Shown here: positions 49,901-61,493 of the stretch, piece after piece
How the letters are laid out: every line of letters begins with the position of its first letter
How positions within the stretch are numbered: position 1 is the first letter of the stretch
Translations under genes and position numbers: made by a program
The notes under the pieces: generated by a model
The model's database searches: none
What the model was told of the DNA's origin: nothing
What the model saw: only the letters and a program-made list of their open reading frames with translations
NCBI GenBank assembly: GCA_914767715.1
Contig: OU612069.1
Location: 28,641,387 to 28,705,386, forward strand
DNA length: 64,000 nucleotides
From: Membranipora membranacea
Lineage: Eukaryota > Bryozoa > Gymnolaemata > Cheilostomatida > Membraniporidae
Reading direction: 5' to 3'

Positions 49901-52900
49901 TCTGTTCCTTCGTTTGAGGCCTGGTTTACCATCTAGAATACAGACCCAAAACACCAACCGACTAAAACTTTGCCCTACCCTTGCTGGATAACTAACATAG
50001 CAATGCCGACATGACTGTAGATATATAGTCTGAAAATACAAACAGCACACAACAAAAAATGTTGTTATTATTATACATCACATTTTTATTCCGATTGTTT
50101 TTTTGTTTTTATTCCTTTGCACATCAGGGACAACATCTTCGGATGATGGTTGTTGCAATAAAAGTTTATATATATATATATATACAGGGTGCAGTCTGTG
50201 ACATTGCACACTTTTCAATTTCTATTTCATCACTTTAGTGACTGCAGTTTTTTGAACTTCTAATCACTTCAGTTATGTCTAGAGATTGTAAACGCTGTCG
50301 GCAAATGCAGTCGACTTTATTGGTCAGTTTAATTGGCCAATTTTATTGGTCATTTTTACTGCCGAACATTAGCAAGTTTACTATTATCGGTCATCAAATT
50401 TTTTAATATCGGTCATTAGAGGAAATTTCAGACAGTGTTGCATAACAGTTTGACTTTGTGACATGATATTACCTTGAATTATTCTTGGTGGTTTCTTGCA
50501 GAGCTATCATAAATGCTCATCACTCAGTACAGCAATGTTTAGTCTGAGTCTTGCTGATGTAGGTTAACCGGCCAGAGTTTCATCCCATTTATTGGCCACC
50601 TCCCCATGAGATTCAGCAATAAGAATTTGCGGGTGATAATAAAATGTACCACCAGGTAGACTTTTATTAACTTTAGACCGGTCCTGGTGGGAAATTTATG
50701 ATGATAAGTTCTGAAATGGAATGATATTTTATAATCAAAATGGGTGGCCAGATCCTTTGGTCCTGGAGTGCAGATGAAAACTCAGACTCTGCGGAAATAC
50801 TTTTAACTATAAACGCAGCATCCAAACCTCGTAACTCTCTAGTTTTATTGATTTATATTCCAGTTGAGTATCTCTCTGTGTTGGGTGACAGCTGGCCCAA
50901 CACTAAAACTTGTTGCAATACAACTTAACATATCAATGATCAATATGAGCTGTTAGGGGCGCTAATCTCATGTGTGGTCCCATTTCTAAACACTGTAAGC
51001 TCAGGGGTCATCTCCTCTGATACAAAGGGAAGATAATTCTCATCACTATGTGCTCTGTTTAGCTACGAGCTCATGGTTCTCACTCACCTGGTCCTTAGTG
51101 TGATGAGGATAGTGGTATGGGACTTAAGTCAGAACAGGTGGTTGAGAACACGAACCACTTGTCAAATTAGATCAATGATTGCACTGGGAAGACTTTTAGT
51201 TTAGGATTTTGGGGTGATTGAAATAAGACGCTCTTATTTATAATTTATTTTGTATTTTTTTGGCATCACAGACCAAAACAACAATGAATTTTATCAAGTA
51301 TTGATAACAATACAATATACATACATACATACATTGTTTTGGTATGATTGTATTGAGTTGCCAGGGTGAATCCCTCTTGATGAGAAGAGGAATCTGACCA
51401 ATGACCTTGCAAATGATAATCACAGCTGTGATAGATTGAAGATTGAGATTAATATTATTCTTGGGCTGGCTTTTTTTTTCAATTGTGTCAATGTCATTTA
51501 CTTTCTGATCCAAGCTGTAATTCATGACTGATCTAACTTTAGGACCTGGTATTAATTCTTTTCAAAGAACCAAACTAAAGAAAACACTTATTTTTGTTTG
51601 TAGGTGGTGGGTGTTGGCTCTGCACTATCTAATGGAGCGTTTACTCCGACTCTACTTCGGAAGTATGGAGGTGATCGGGAGGCTGTCGCTTGGATCGGAT
51701 CCATCCACGCTGGTACTGTTTTCATGGCAGGTCGGTAATCAGTCAATCCTCTTTGGTGGGTCCTCAAATTATGCTCCAATACTCTAAATCAAAACTTTTA
51801 TGTTTTTGCTAAGGTGTTGTCAATGGGTTGTCTACGATAGATTTGCAGTTGCAGTTGGAGGCAACATTTATTGGCTAGGAGTGGTTTCAATAAGAATACA
51901 AATAAGTTGCGTAAAAACTAATAGTAAGCTGCTTCTTGTCAAGTTTTTAGCCAGCTCTAATCCAAGTTTCACTAGCTCGGGCCAGCTTGCAGACAAGGTA
52001 GATTAATATTCTTTGTAAAAAACTGGCAGATCTATGCATAGAAATTAACCAGAGCTCTCTTTTAGCAGATAGGTATCTAATTGAACCTATAAATGTATAT
52101 CACCATTTAATAGTTTGTATATTACTCTAGGACCTGTAGCTGGCATGCTCACAGACAGATTCGGACATAGAGTAGTGATTATGTGTGGAGCTTTACTAGC
52201 TAGTAGTGGAGTTCTACTCAGTGCCTTCGCTACTAAAATATGGATCCTTTACATCACCTACGGAATCATGGGAGGTGAGCTCTTATATCATAGTGCTGAT
52301 TCCTTGAGGGTTCTATAACAGCACCCAGTAATATGTGGTATGAGACTTTGTTGTGCTAACAATAATTATAGAACAGTTGCTAGTGCTCCAGTTGCTATGA
52401 AGCCTATTAGGAATGATGTAAAAATATCGCCAAACAATTCAGATGGAAGCACTGGTAGTAGTTGTAACAGCAAGACATTTACACTTAATCTTCTCATCGG
52501 CCATGCTGGTACTTTGTAAAACTGCTAATAATCAGGTTGATCGTCACTTCCATTTACAGGTGTAGGGATATGTTTCACCTACATACCATCTGTGACCGTG
52601 TTAGCTAACTACTTTGATCGATGGAGGCATGTAGCCTTTGCTGCTAGCGCTGCTGGTACAGGGATTGGTACGCTGCTGATGCCTCAATTTGTACAAGTAC
52701 TACTCAACCATTACGGACTACAGAGCGCCTACATCCTCACAGCAGGTTAGTACTACTCAATCATTACGGGCTACAGAGCGCCTACATGCTAACTGCAGGT
52801 TAGTACTACTCAACCATTACGGGCTACAAAGCGCGTACATCCTCACAGCAGGTTAGTACTACTCAATCATTACGGGCTACAGAGCGCCTACATCCTCAAG

Positions 52901-55885
52901 GCAGGTTAGTACTACTCAATCATTACGGGCTACAGAGCACCTACATCCTCACGGCAGGTTAGTACTACTCAATCATTACGGGCTACAGAGCGCCTACATC
53001 CTCACGGCAGGTTGGTACTACTCAATCATCACGGACTACAGAGCGCCTACATCCTTACGGCAGGTTAGTACTACTCAATCATTACGGGCTACAGAACGCC
53101 TACATCCTTACGGCAGGTTAGTACTACTCAATCATTACGGGCTTCAGAGCGCGTACATCCTCATGGCAGGTTAGTACTACTCAATCATTACGGGCTACAG
53201 AGCGCGTACATCCCCACGGCAGGTTAGTACTACTCAATCATTACGGGCTACAGAGCACCTACATCCTCACGGCAGGTTAGTACTACTCAATCATTACGGG
53301 CTACAGAGCGCCTACATCCTCACAGCAGGTTAGTACTACTCAATCATTACGGGCTACAGAGCGCGTACATCCTCATGGCAGGTTAGTACTACTCAATCAT
53401 TACGGGCTACAGAGCGCGTACATCCCCACGGCAGGTTAGTACTACTCAATCATTACGGGCTACAGAGCACCTACATCCTCACGGCAGGTTAGTACTACTC
53501 AATCATTACGGGCTACAGAGCACCTACATCCTTACGGCAGGTTAGTACTACTCAATCATTACGGGCTACAGAGCGCGTACATCCTCATGGCAGGTTAGTA
53601 CTACTCAATCATTACGGGCTACAGAGCACCTACATCCTCACGGCAGGTTAGTACTACTCAATCATTACGGGCTACAGAGTGCGTGCATCCTCATGGCAGG
53701 TTAGTACTACTCAATCATTACGGGCTACAGAGCGCGTACATCCCCACGGCAGGTTAGTACTACTCAATCATTACGGGCTACAGAGCACCTACATCCTCAC
53801 GGCAGGTTAGTACTACTCAATCATTACGGGCTACATAGCACCTACATCCTTACGGCAGGTTAGTACTACTCAATCATTACGGGCTACAGAGCGCCTACAT
53901 CCTTACCGCAGGTTAGTACTACTCAATCATTACGGGCTACAGAGCGCCTACATCCTTACCGCAGGTTAGTGCTACTCAATCATTACGGGCTACAGAGCGC
54001 CTACATCCTTACCGCAGGTTAGTACTACTCAATCATTACGGGCTACAGAGCGCCTACATCCTTACCGCAGGTTAGTACTACTCAATCATTACGGGCTTCA
54101 GAGCGCCTACATCCTTACGGCAGGTTAGTACTACTCAATCACTATGGGCTAATTGCAATAAGATTGAGCAACACATTAATGATAAAATCCAAAAATCTTG
54201 TTACTGGGAGTAAAGAAGTTGTCCTGCCTTGTACCATGGTAGGATAACTCAGGTAAAAATACCATCATTACAAATTGTACATGAAAGAGCTTACCTTTCA
54301 TTAGTGCGATTCCTATATAATGAGAATTTTGTCATTTTAGTCATATATATGTATAGTTCAAGAATAATCGCGACCCGGTATCAAGTTATGACTGCACCTT
54401 CGTTCGATGTTAGTGTTTATATCAAAACAAGAACAAAGGGTGAGAATCAACATCTTCTACCAACTATTAACAGCTAATTTTCATATTTTTACAGCTGTTT
54501 TGCTGCAGATGGTAGTATATGGAGCTTTGATCCGGCCTCAAACCACACAACATACAGAAACAGGCGAGCCAACCCACAAAATATCCCTCAAACAAGAGCT
54601 ATCCATTCTCACTGACTGGAGATTTGACCTTTTTGTTATGAACAATTATCTGTTTAACTTTGGTAGTCTCATCATATTTGTGTTTATCTCAGACTATGCC
54701 GTGGTCCGAGGTACAACTAGTGGACAGGGAATGTCCCTTATCTCAATCGTTGGGATAAGTAATGCCGTCGGTAGAGTCTTCAATACTCTGCTCTCACTAT
54801 GCAAGATAGTTAACCGCACCCCCATATACATCATATCCTGTACTCTGAGTGGTGTATCTATCTGTCTGCTCACTGTCAGTCCCGCCCATTCCCCCTTTCC
54901 TCTCCTTGTGACGTTCTGTGCTCTGTATGGGGTTCTGTTCGGGGTACAGCTCGGTAATCTAGCCATAGTCACTAACAGACTCGCCGGTGTAGAGAGACTG
55001 AACACAGCTTACGGACTGGTGATGCTTCTAAACGGAGCTGGAGCAGCTACTGGACCTCCCTGTGCAGGTAAATATCACTCAGACTATTTATAACTGTGCA
55101 GGTAAATATCACTCAGACTATATATAAATGTGTAGGTAAATAGTACTCAGACTATATATAAATGTGTAGGTAAATAGTACTCAGACTATATATAAATGTG
55201 TAGGTAAATAGTACTCAGACTATTTATAACTGTGCAGGTAAATATCAATCATACTTTTTATGAGCTGCCTTTTAATCCGGTCATCACTGTAAGTTTAAGC
55301 TCTCCAGTAATGGGTGGGACGTTGTTGAATACAAGGACTAGCAATGTGATGGATGTTTTTGATAATTAGAATGCCACCCGCAGCAACCCAGGCGGAGTTC
55401 TGGCTTTTAATCTACATTGTCGTAAAATAAGAAGTAGTTGATGGTAGCTCAAAATTATAACGATGCCATGCAAAGCTCTTGAAGTTAGCTCAGACTGACT
55501 GAAGTAGGAATAGCGAGTACAAATTTCATTCTATGGCTTTGAATATTGTTTGTATAGCTTATATTCCCGTAACATTGTTGTGATTGCAGGTTTCCTGTAC
55601 AAGATATCCGGGAGTTACGAGCTCGCATTCTACGTGGGAGGCGGGGCTACTATACTGGCCGGTCTGATTATGATTCCAATTATGTTTATCAAGAAAAAAC
55701 CACTGCAGCCCCTAAACCAATCTATAGTCGCTGCCCAGCCTTCTGTGGACGGTAACATCGGAGGATTGACTGTTCCTGATATACAAAACATGGGAAGTCG
55801 AATAATAGCGTCATTGTCTCGATTGAATGAAACAGACTCGGAATATGATAAACGTGAAATGAAAGAGTTATGTAGCGATGCATAG
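46930..55885 (+). CDS. SLC16/monocarboxylate-transporter-like MFS protein, 7 exons
   Basis: Exons 46930-47017, 47546-47640, 51604-51730, 52131-52274, 52560-52745, 54495-55067 and 55590-55885 join with consistent phases to 502 residues ending in TAG. The first SLC16 signature appears before TM1 as DRGYAWVV (46-53). GPVAGMLTDRFGHRVVIMCG gives the TM2-TM3 loop. The second signature is NYFDRWRHVAFAASAAGTGI (168-187) in TM5. A hydrophilic loop separates the two six-helix halves (about 222-255), followed by TM7-TM12 with VGISNAVGRV and YGLVMLLNGAGAATGPPCAG. Both termini are cytosolic. The family moves monocarboxylates, thyroid hormones, aromatic amino acids or related organic acids across the plasma membrane, often with a proton; the substrate is not predictable. 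Intron 5 and intron 6 each start with a tandem array of the splice donor. A decayed partial copy lies at 57.3-60.0 kb. Confidence 0.95.
47332..47440. repeat. Three-copy 43-bp tandem repeat in intron 1
   Basis: Three copies of a unit beginning CATAACGACTCGGGGAGA and containing ATATGAGATTTAT. A run of ten or so G residues precedes at about 47211-47220. Confidence 0.8.
48810..51560 (+). repeat. Duplicated segment, copy 1 (intron 2 of the SLC16-like gene)
   Basis: Most of this 2.7-kb stretch of intron 2 has a diverged, direct-orientation counterpart at 57335-59760. Shared landmarks in the same order: GATCAGTCACTGACCGACAT, TAATAAATCAGTAAACAGAA, GAGAAAACCGC, ATTGCCGATGTGCA, GATGAGTGCAGATAATT and CAACTTAACATATC. 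No coding exon lies inside. Confidence 0.85.
52746..54150 (+). repeat. 53-bp minisatellite copying the exon 5 end with its splice donor
   Basis: About 26 head-to-tail units of 53 bp starting at the first base of intron 5. Each unit is GTTA followed by a near copy of the last 49 nt of exon 5 (GTACTACTCAA...GCGCCTACATCC...GCAG), so each again ends at a GCAG/GTTAGT donor. Units are very similar (mostly C/T and G/A variants such as GCGCC/GCACC/GCGCG), pointing to recent expansion or homogenisation. Reading through the first junction gives an immediate in-frame TAG, so downstream donors would truncate the transporter. Confidence 0.92.
55068..55250 (+). repeat. 34-bp minisatellite starting at the exon 6 splice donor
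   Basis: Five and a half units of 34 bp. Each starts GTAAATA and ends TGTGCAG or TGTGTAG. The final seven bases copy the end of exon 6 (TGTGCAG), so each unit recreates an exon end plus donor. Confidence 0.9.
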
Positions 55886-56025
55886 TTGTTGACTTTTTCT
55901 ACTCTTCCTAATGTGCAATTTCATCATCGGAAATCACGCATACCATTTGTGACACTAACTGTAACTAAATTCTATCATGTAAATACTTGCAGACAGTAAT
56001 TTTTTGATACGCAGCGATCCACATA

Positions 56026-56135
56026 GTCTTAGTGCTCAGACTCCAAGGCACAGGGAGTTACTTGCGCCAGCTATCAGAGGAGTTTGATAGCTGGCGAAAG
56101 TAACTCCCTGCGCCTTGGAGTCTGAGCACTTAGAC
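56026..56135 (+). repeat. Near-perfect long hairpin 3' of the SLC16-like gene
   Basis: Two 51-nt arms (56026-56076 and 56085-56135) are inverted copies with three mismatches around an 8-nt loop GAGGAGTT. Arm landmarks: GTGCTCAGACTCCAAGGC, CAGGGAGTTACTT and CGCCAGCTATCA. It begins 140 nt after the stop codon and may lie in the 3' untranslated region, where it would form a long double-stranded stem. It could also be a tiny foldback transposon; no target duplication is clear. Confidence 0.9.
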
Positions 56136-57334
56136 CACAATCCACATTATCTTTTTATATTATCTGTGTTTCAGCAGCCGAGAATACTGCCTACAAACAT
56201 ATTTATTAGTAGTATTAGACCTGGGATTATCCAAGACTTTATACTTTTACAACAATCGTAAAATCAATTAATATATTATTGAACTCGTTAATATGCCATA
56301 GCTATCTATATCCAGCGGTTCATCCTAAAAGACAATTCCTGTCAAATGTGATCTTTTGTCTACTTATATTTCCATGACGACTGAAAGGCAACAATCCAGT
56401 TTGCAATGATTGATTGTGCAGCACGATATTGATATTCTAACCCCAATATCAGAAATTAATATGAGTAAGTGCAACAACTCCTTTGTTTGTTTTTTCAGTC
56501 CATTGATTTTCCTGCTGTGACGTCTGATAATGTAAATAGTAAAATAGGTGCTTCGGGCCATTATAAATAAGAAAGAAATGATGTCCAGCTGTATAACAGA
56601 ATAAAGCTTAGACACAACAATGTATTGATTGTTTGCAAAACTGTCCAAAATACAAAATAACAGGAGCGGTCTTCTTTCCTAGAATGAAAAGGTAACTCCC
56701 TGATCAACCGCAAAATGGTATACAATCCCTAACAAATTTTACAAATAATGACCTGGCATCTGGGAATCTCTTGTTACCATCGCACCAGACACTGAGGTTA
56801 TGTATACACACTTGAGCCAGTACAGGATGTGCTGTTCGGATATGTTACAATGGTCTGTTCTGTGCATATGTAAATGACCTTCCTGGAGTGAATGCAAATC
56901 TTTATAGGTCTACATCTTCTCTATAGCGGGTATGCCACTAACATAGTAGTGATGTGCTGTTGTCTGTATTTTCTAATACTCATACCTCAGCTTGCTGTGA
57001 GGTTTATACTGGACACCTTATAGTACAGCCGAGCCATATTTACTTAATTATTGACTTGTGCACAGTCAGTTTTCCCAGCCCTCCACCCAACTTTTTATAA
57101 AGTGGACAGTACAGAAAATTATCATGAGGACAAAACTTTAAAGCTTAAAAGGTCGACAGACACGAACTGATGAGTCTGCCCCAATCTATATTTGTCTCAA
57201 CTAATTCAAAACTCAAATTAAAAAAATCTCATTTAAAGCTAACTATGCTGTCTCTGATTATATTAACACTAGATAGATATCAATCAGTCCAAGGAGATTA
57301 TGTTCCCACATGTCGAGCTACGTGCTAGCTAAAC
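56136..57334. other. No recognisable gene
   Basis: AT-rich 3' flank of the transporter gene. The - strand frame at 56364-56648 has no domain I recognise. Confidence 0.4.
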
Positions 57335-59760
57335 AGTGAGTAATGTCGTGATTGATCAGTCACTGACCGACATTAGAATATTGCTAGATGACTGCCCATT
57401 ATGTAAATCTATCAAACAATTAAATAATTTTAAAATGACAGGACAAGCGTCCAATGAAATCAGATGTTAGACAAATTCACAATAAGTTAGTAATAAATCA
57501 GTAAACAGAATATTCACATCCCTCAGGTCTCTGACCTCTCCATGAGATCAGATCATTGTCCTCTCTATAAGTCTTAGTCAGCTGTTAGATATAATCTTAG
57601 CCGATCTCTATTAAACTGACCTGGATTGTGCATCCCCGCTCAAAACTTGAATGGTTACACTTATTTTTGTGCCCTGGATGAAAACATGAATGAACAGGTA
57701 TTGCATGAGAAAACCGCATTATATCCCACGTCCAACAATGAGGTCTTTAGTGTGTCACTCTCATAGAGAGGATTCGAGTTCCAAATTGCCGATGTGCAAC
57801 CAATCATGTCAGCTTTGGTTTTTAACAATCGGAACTGTCCCATCCTTGATTGAATGAGATTTGCTTTGAAAGGCAAAATGTGAATTGGGAATTTTTTCTT
57901 ATTTGTGGCACTTGCAATGCAGAGATACTCGCATTATTTCAAGTTCTGCAAATAGTATGCTCAGATTTTTCCAACAGCTCGCTTGGCCTATGGCTGACCT
58001 TGTATTGTAGATGAGTGCAGATAATTCGACAAATCCATTCATAAAATCAACATAAAACAAGATAATGTAATTAAAGCTGAAATCAGTTTAATTTCTTCAT
58101 TATTCAAAAAGAGATGGTCTCAATTAGCAGCTACAATACTCCATGGCCAATTTAAGCAGTGTATATCTAACTTATATGCTTCATTTTGCAGAGGCAGTAT
58201 AACTTTTGGAACTGTCTGTACCTTCTCTAAAGCCCTACTTTACTATCTAGAATACAAAGCTACCTGAAGCAACAGCTAACTTCGATTCGATTCATTATTT
58301 CTAATTTCTCATTGGTGACCCAAGTTTTTAACTGCTAATTACTTCAGTGCTATGTCCAGAAACAATAAACTTCCAACAAAGTGGTCAATTTTATTGGTTT
58401 GTTTTATTGCTGAACTTAGGCGATTATTGTCACTGGACTGGAGGAAATTGTTGACAGGTGCATAACAGTTCAACTTTATGACTTGATAATACCTTGAAGT
58501 TCTTTGTTTACTCTTGGTGGTTTCCTGATAAGACATAATAAACTCTGTTACTCAGTGGCAGTGTTTAGTCTGAAACTTGCAAATGTCGGTCAATTGGTCA
58601 GAGTTTCAGCCCCATTTGTTGGTCACATCTACATGAGATTTGACAATAAAATATTGCAGGTGATAATACAACTACAGCACCAGGTAGAATTTTAATTGCA
58701 TGCTGGTCCTGGAGGAGAATATAAAATGATAAGCTTTCTTTGAAATGATATTGGATATTTAAAAACGTTGATATGATTCTTCATTCCTCAAGGCGACATG
58801 TGTGCAAACTCTCCATTTTGCTCTCAAATGCACAACAAAAATCTGGGAGCCTTAGCAGAATTATAAAGTTTAAACTCAGCTTTGCACCTCCGAATGTTGG
58901 TAACTTTCTATTTTTATTGTTTCTGGTTGTTTTGCTCTGGATGACAGGTTAATGTACCCAGTTCGACAAACATCATTATATCTTGCGTTAATACAACTTA
59001 ACATATCGATTTGTTGTTATGATGTGTAATGCAAAATTTAAAATTACCAATAATGAAATAATGAAGAAGATGAATAGACATTGATCTTTATGAGATGCGA
59101 GAGGATCTAATCCTGTAGTCTCATTTATTGAATCACAGTAAGCTCAAGATTTATCTCCTCTTTTACAAAGGGGAGATAACTCTGATCATTCTATATACAG
59201 TGATACAGTGTGATATGCTGTTCACTAATCTGACCCTCAGTGTGGGGAGGATGGTGGTATGGAATCACACTCTCAGGATAGCTTTGTGGTGGAACCAAAG
59301 GCGCAGGTCAATTTTTTTTTTAAATTGTTTTTCTGGCACTGAGTGCAAAACATATCGAATGAGATGACTTTGGTTGCCAATAAAAGTATATATAATTGCT
59401 GATTGAAGACATTGTTGATGTCAATTGGGATATGACTTTTAGTTCAGATATTTGCTCAGTTGAAGTATGCAGCTGTTAAAGTGTATGCACATATGGAAAA
59501 TTCAGGGTAAATGGAAACAAAAGTGGGAATCCATTCCACGACCTCTCACATATTATTCATAGCTGTGATTGATTGATCTATCCAAATTCCAAACTTAAGG
59601 GATAGAAGATAGAAAGGTCTTCTGCTGATTATGTCAATCTCATTTACCTTCTGTCCAATTTACCCTATCATTATTACCCTATCATTATTCAAGAATGAGA
59701 TATAACCCTCTTAAAGAACCAAACTAAAGGAAACCCTTATTTTTTCTTTTTTATAATCTA
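57335..59760 (+). repeat. Duplicated segment, copy 2 (downstream of the SLC16-like gene)
   Basis: Diverged direct copy of intron 2 sequence at 48810-51560, with many small deletions. The right end continues past the point where exon 3 should be, but the exon is missing. A short match to 51868-51885 (CTAGGAGTGGTTTCAAT) follows at about 59857. Confidence 0.85.
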
Positions 59761-59892
59761 AGTGATAATTGGAAAACATATGGGTGGGCTTTACGCATTT
59801 CAGATCGTAAGTGACAATCAATGCCAATGTAACACATTGTTAAGCAATATATTTGCTAGGAGTGGTTTCAATTTGAACGCGGATGTGTGGTT

Positions 59893-60043
59893 TGTGTATC
59901 TGTCTGCTCACCGTTAGCTCCGCCCATCCCCCCTCCTCTCCTCGTGACGTTCTGTGCTCTGTAAGGGGTTCTATTCAGTGTCCAGGTTGGTAATCTAGCC
60001 ATCGTCACTAAAGACTAAGCAGGATGGTGAGACTTAACACAGG
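59893..60043 (+). pseudogene. Fragment of SLC16-like exon 6
   Basis: About 150 bp match exon 6 of the transporter (54851-55003): GTGTATCTGTCTGCTCACCG, GACGTTCTGTGCTCTGTA, GGTAATCTAGCCAT and CACTAA are shared. The Tyr codon of ALYGV has become TAA, and small indels follow. It directly continues the duplicated intron block, so gene and intron were copied together and the rest was deleted. Confidence 0.85.
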
Positions 60044-60419
60044 TAAGTGGGAAATGCATCATGGGATATTTATACGTGGAGGCAAAACCTTTTTCTGCCT
60101 AATTAGTAGGACAGTGCATTTAATTATAGCATTGAGCTTTGAGTCGATTCAAAGTAGCTATATTTTATAGCAGTATAAACTTTTTTTAAGATAATTAGTG
60201 AATTTCAGAACCTGAAGGCCAAACACGTGTTTCATTGTCCAAAGCCAAGTGAACCTTCATGTACGCCAAACTAGAGTACGCCAAACAGATCAAACCGCCA
60301 CTACACAAACTTTGTTATTTTGACTATCATACTATTTTATTGGAAGCTTCATATCAAACTTTGATAGTGATAGTGAGATACTTTAACAAGGCTGACATGT
60401 ATATAACATATACTGTAAT

Positions 60420-60590
60420 TGGTTTGCTGTGAGCTGATATATCCTGGTAACTAATATCCATAACATTGACCTCTACACCCTCACAATGACCTCTACACCC
60501 TGCTGACACCTACATAATACATACAGATGACAACAGATAGAAAGTGCTTTCTAATAATAATATTATAATATCAATTACTAGGGAGATCAC
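60420..60590 (-). repeat. Dispersed inverted repeat, copy 2
   Basis: Reverse-oriented counterpart of 44140-44295, 16 kb away, with TGATATATCCTGGTAACTAA, two copies of GACCTCTACACCCT and TAATATTATAATATCAATTA. Confidence 0.85.
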
Positions 60591-61493
60591 CTGTGTTGTC
60601 TGCACCAAGGAGATCAGCAATTTGTACAATAGTGACCACAGCAGCAGCAATCCTTATCAGTCAGCTACTAGCTAACATTGATATAGGTTTTCTTGGTAGT
60701 CAACTAAATAAGATGAAAACTGCCTGCACACATGTGGCACAATGAAATAAAATAAAATATCCACAAAGATTGAGATCGTATTACATTGTTGAGCAGAAAG
60801 AATGATTAGACAAGTTAAGTAGATTAGTTTTAGATTAGAATTAGTTTTTAGCCCAAATGTACAATGATGTACAATGATAGAATTCAACTATTGCAGGTTT
60901 AAATTATCTTTAATAGTCTGAGTGATTAGAGTACTTAACTTTTAATTTCAGTCCAATACATATTCCTACAGTTTCTAGCTCATTGGCAATTGTTTGTCAA
61001 CATTTAGAGGTAGACAGTTCACCAAATAGTTAGATGATCCCTGTGTTTACAGGAATTGTCTGCTCTTTTCCCATGTTTACGCAACTCATAATAAACCCAT
61101 AATAAAAAAGAGGGTTTGCAGACTGTTCGGTAATGGTTTGGATCACAGCAGGATTTGATGTGTGCACAGTCACAGATCTAGATCTCAGGTTGAATTGATT
61201 GTTTCCCAAAGCTGAGCAACTTATTCAAAGCCGTATTATTGTGATAATCACTCCTCTACCCTTAATAACTGTATCCATGCCTTCATGCATCAGACTACAT
61301 CAGATATATATTTATATATATATATATATATATGGTGCAGGCTGATTCCCTGGTGTTAGTAACAGTAGGTGTTTGTTCGGTATTCCTATACTTTCAGTTA
61401 AGGTCAGCTGATACAGGCTCATGGTTAACAGTTTTCATACTGCCAGAAAAAGCTTGAATATTAACACAATCATTGACACCAGAATATTTAAAT
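60591..61493. other. No recognisable gene
   Basis: AT-rich DNA with a TA microsatellite at 61304-61334. No exon is supported. Confidence 0.4.
61304..61334. repeat. TA dinucleotide microsatellite
   Basis: Nearly uninterrupted TA repeats with one TT interruption. Confidence 0.9.

Noticed and set aside
52746-54150. Regular repeats resembling a CRISPR array
   Set aside because: Units are directly head to tail with no unique spacers, and the sequence derives from the adjacent animal exon.
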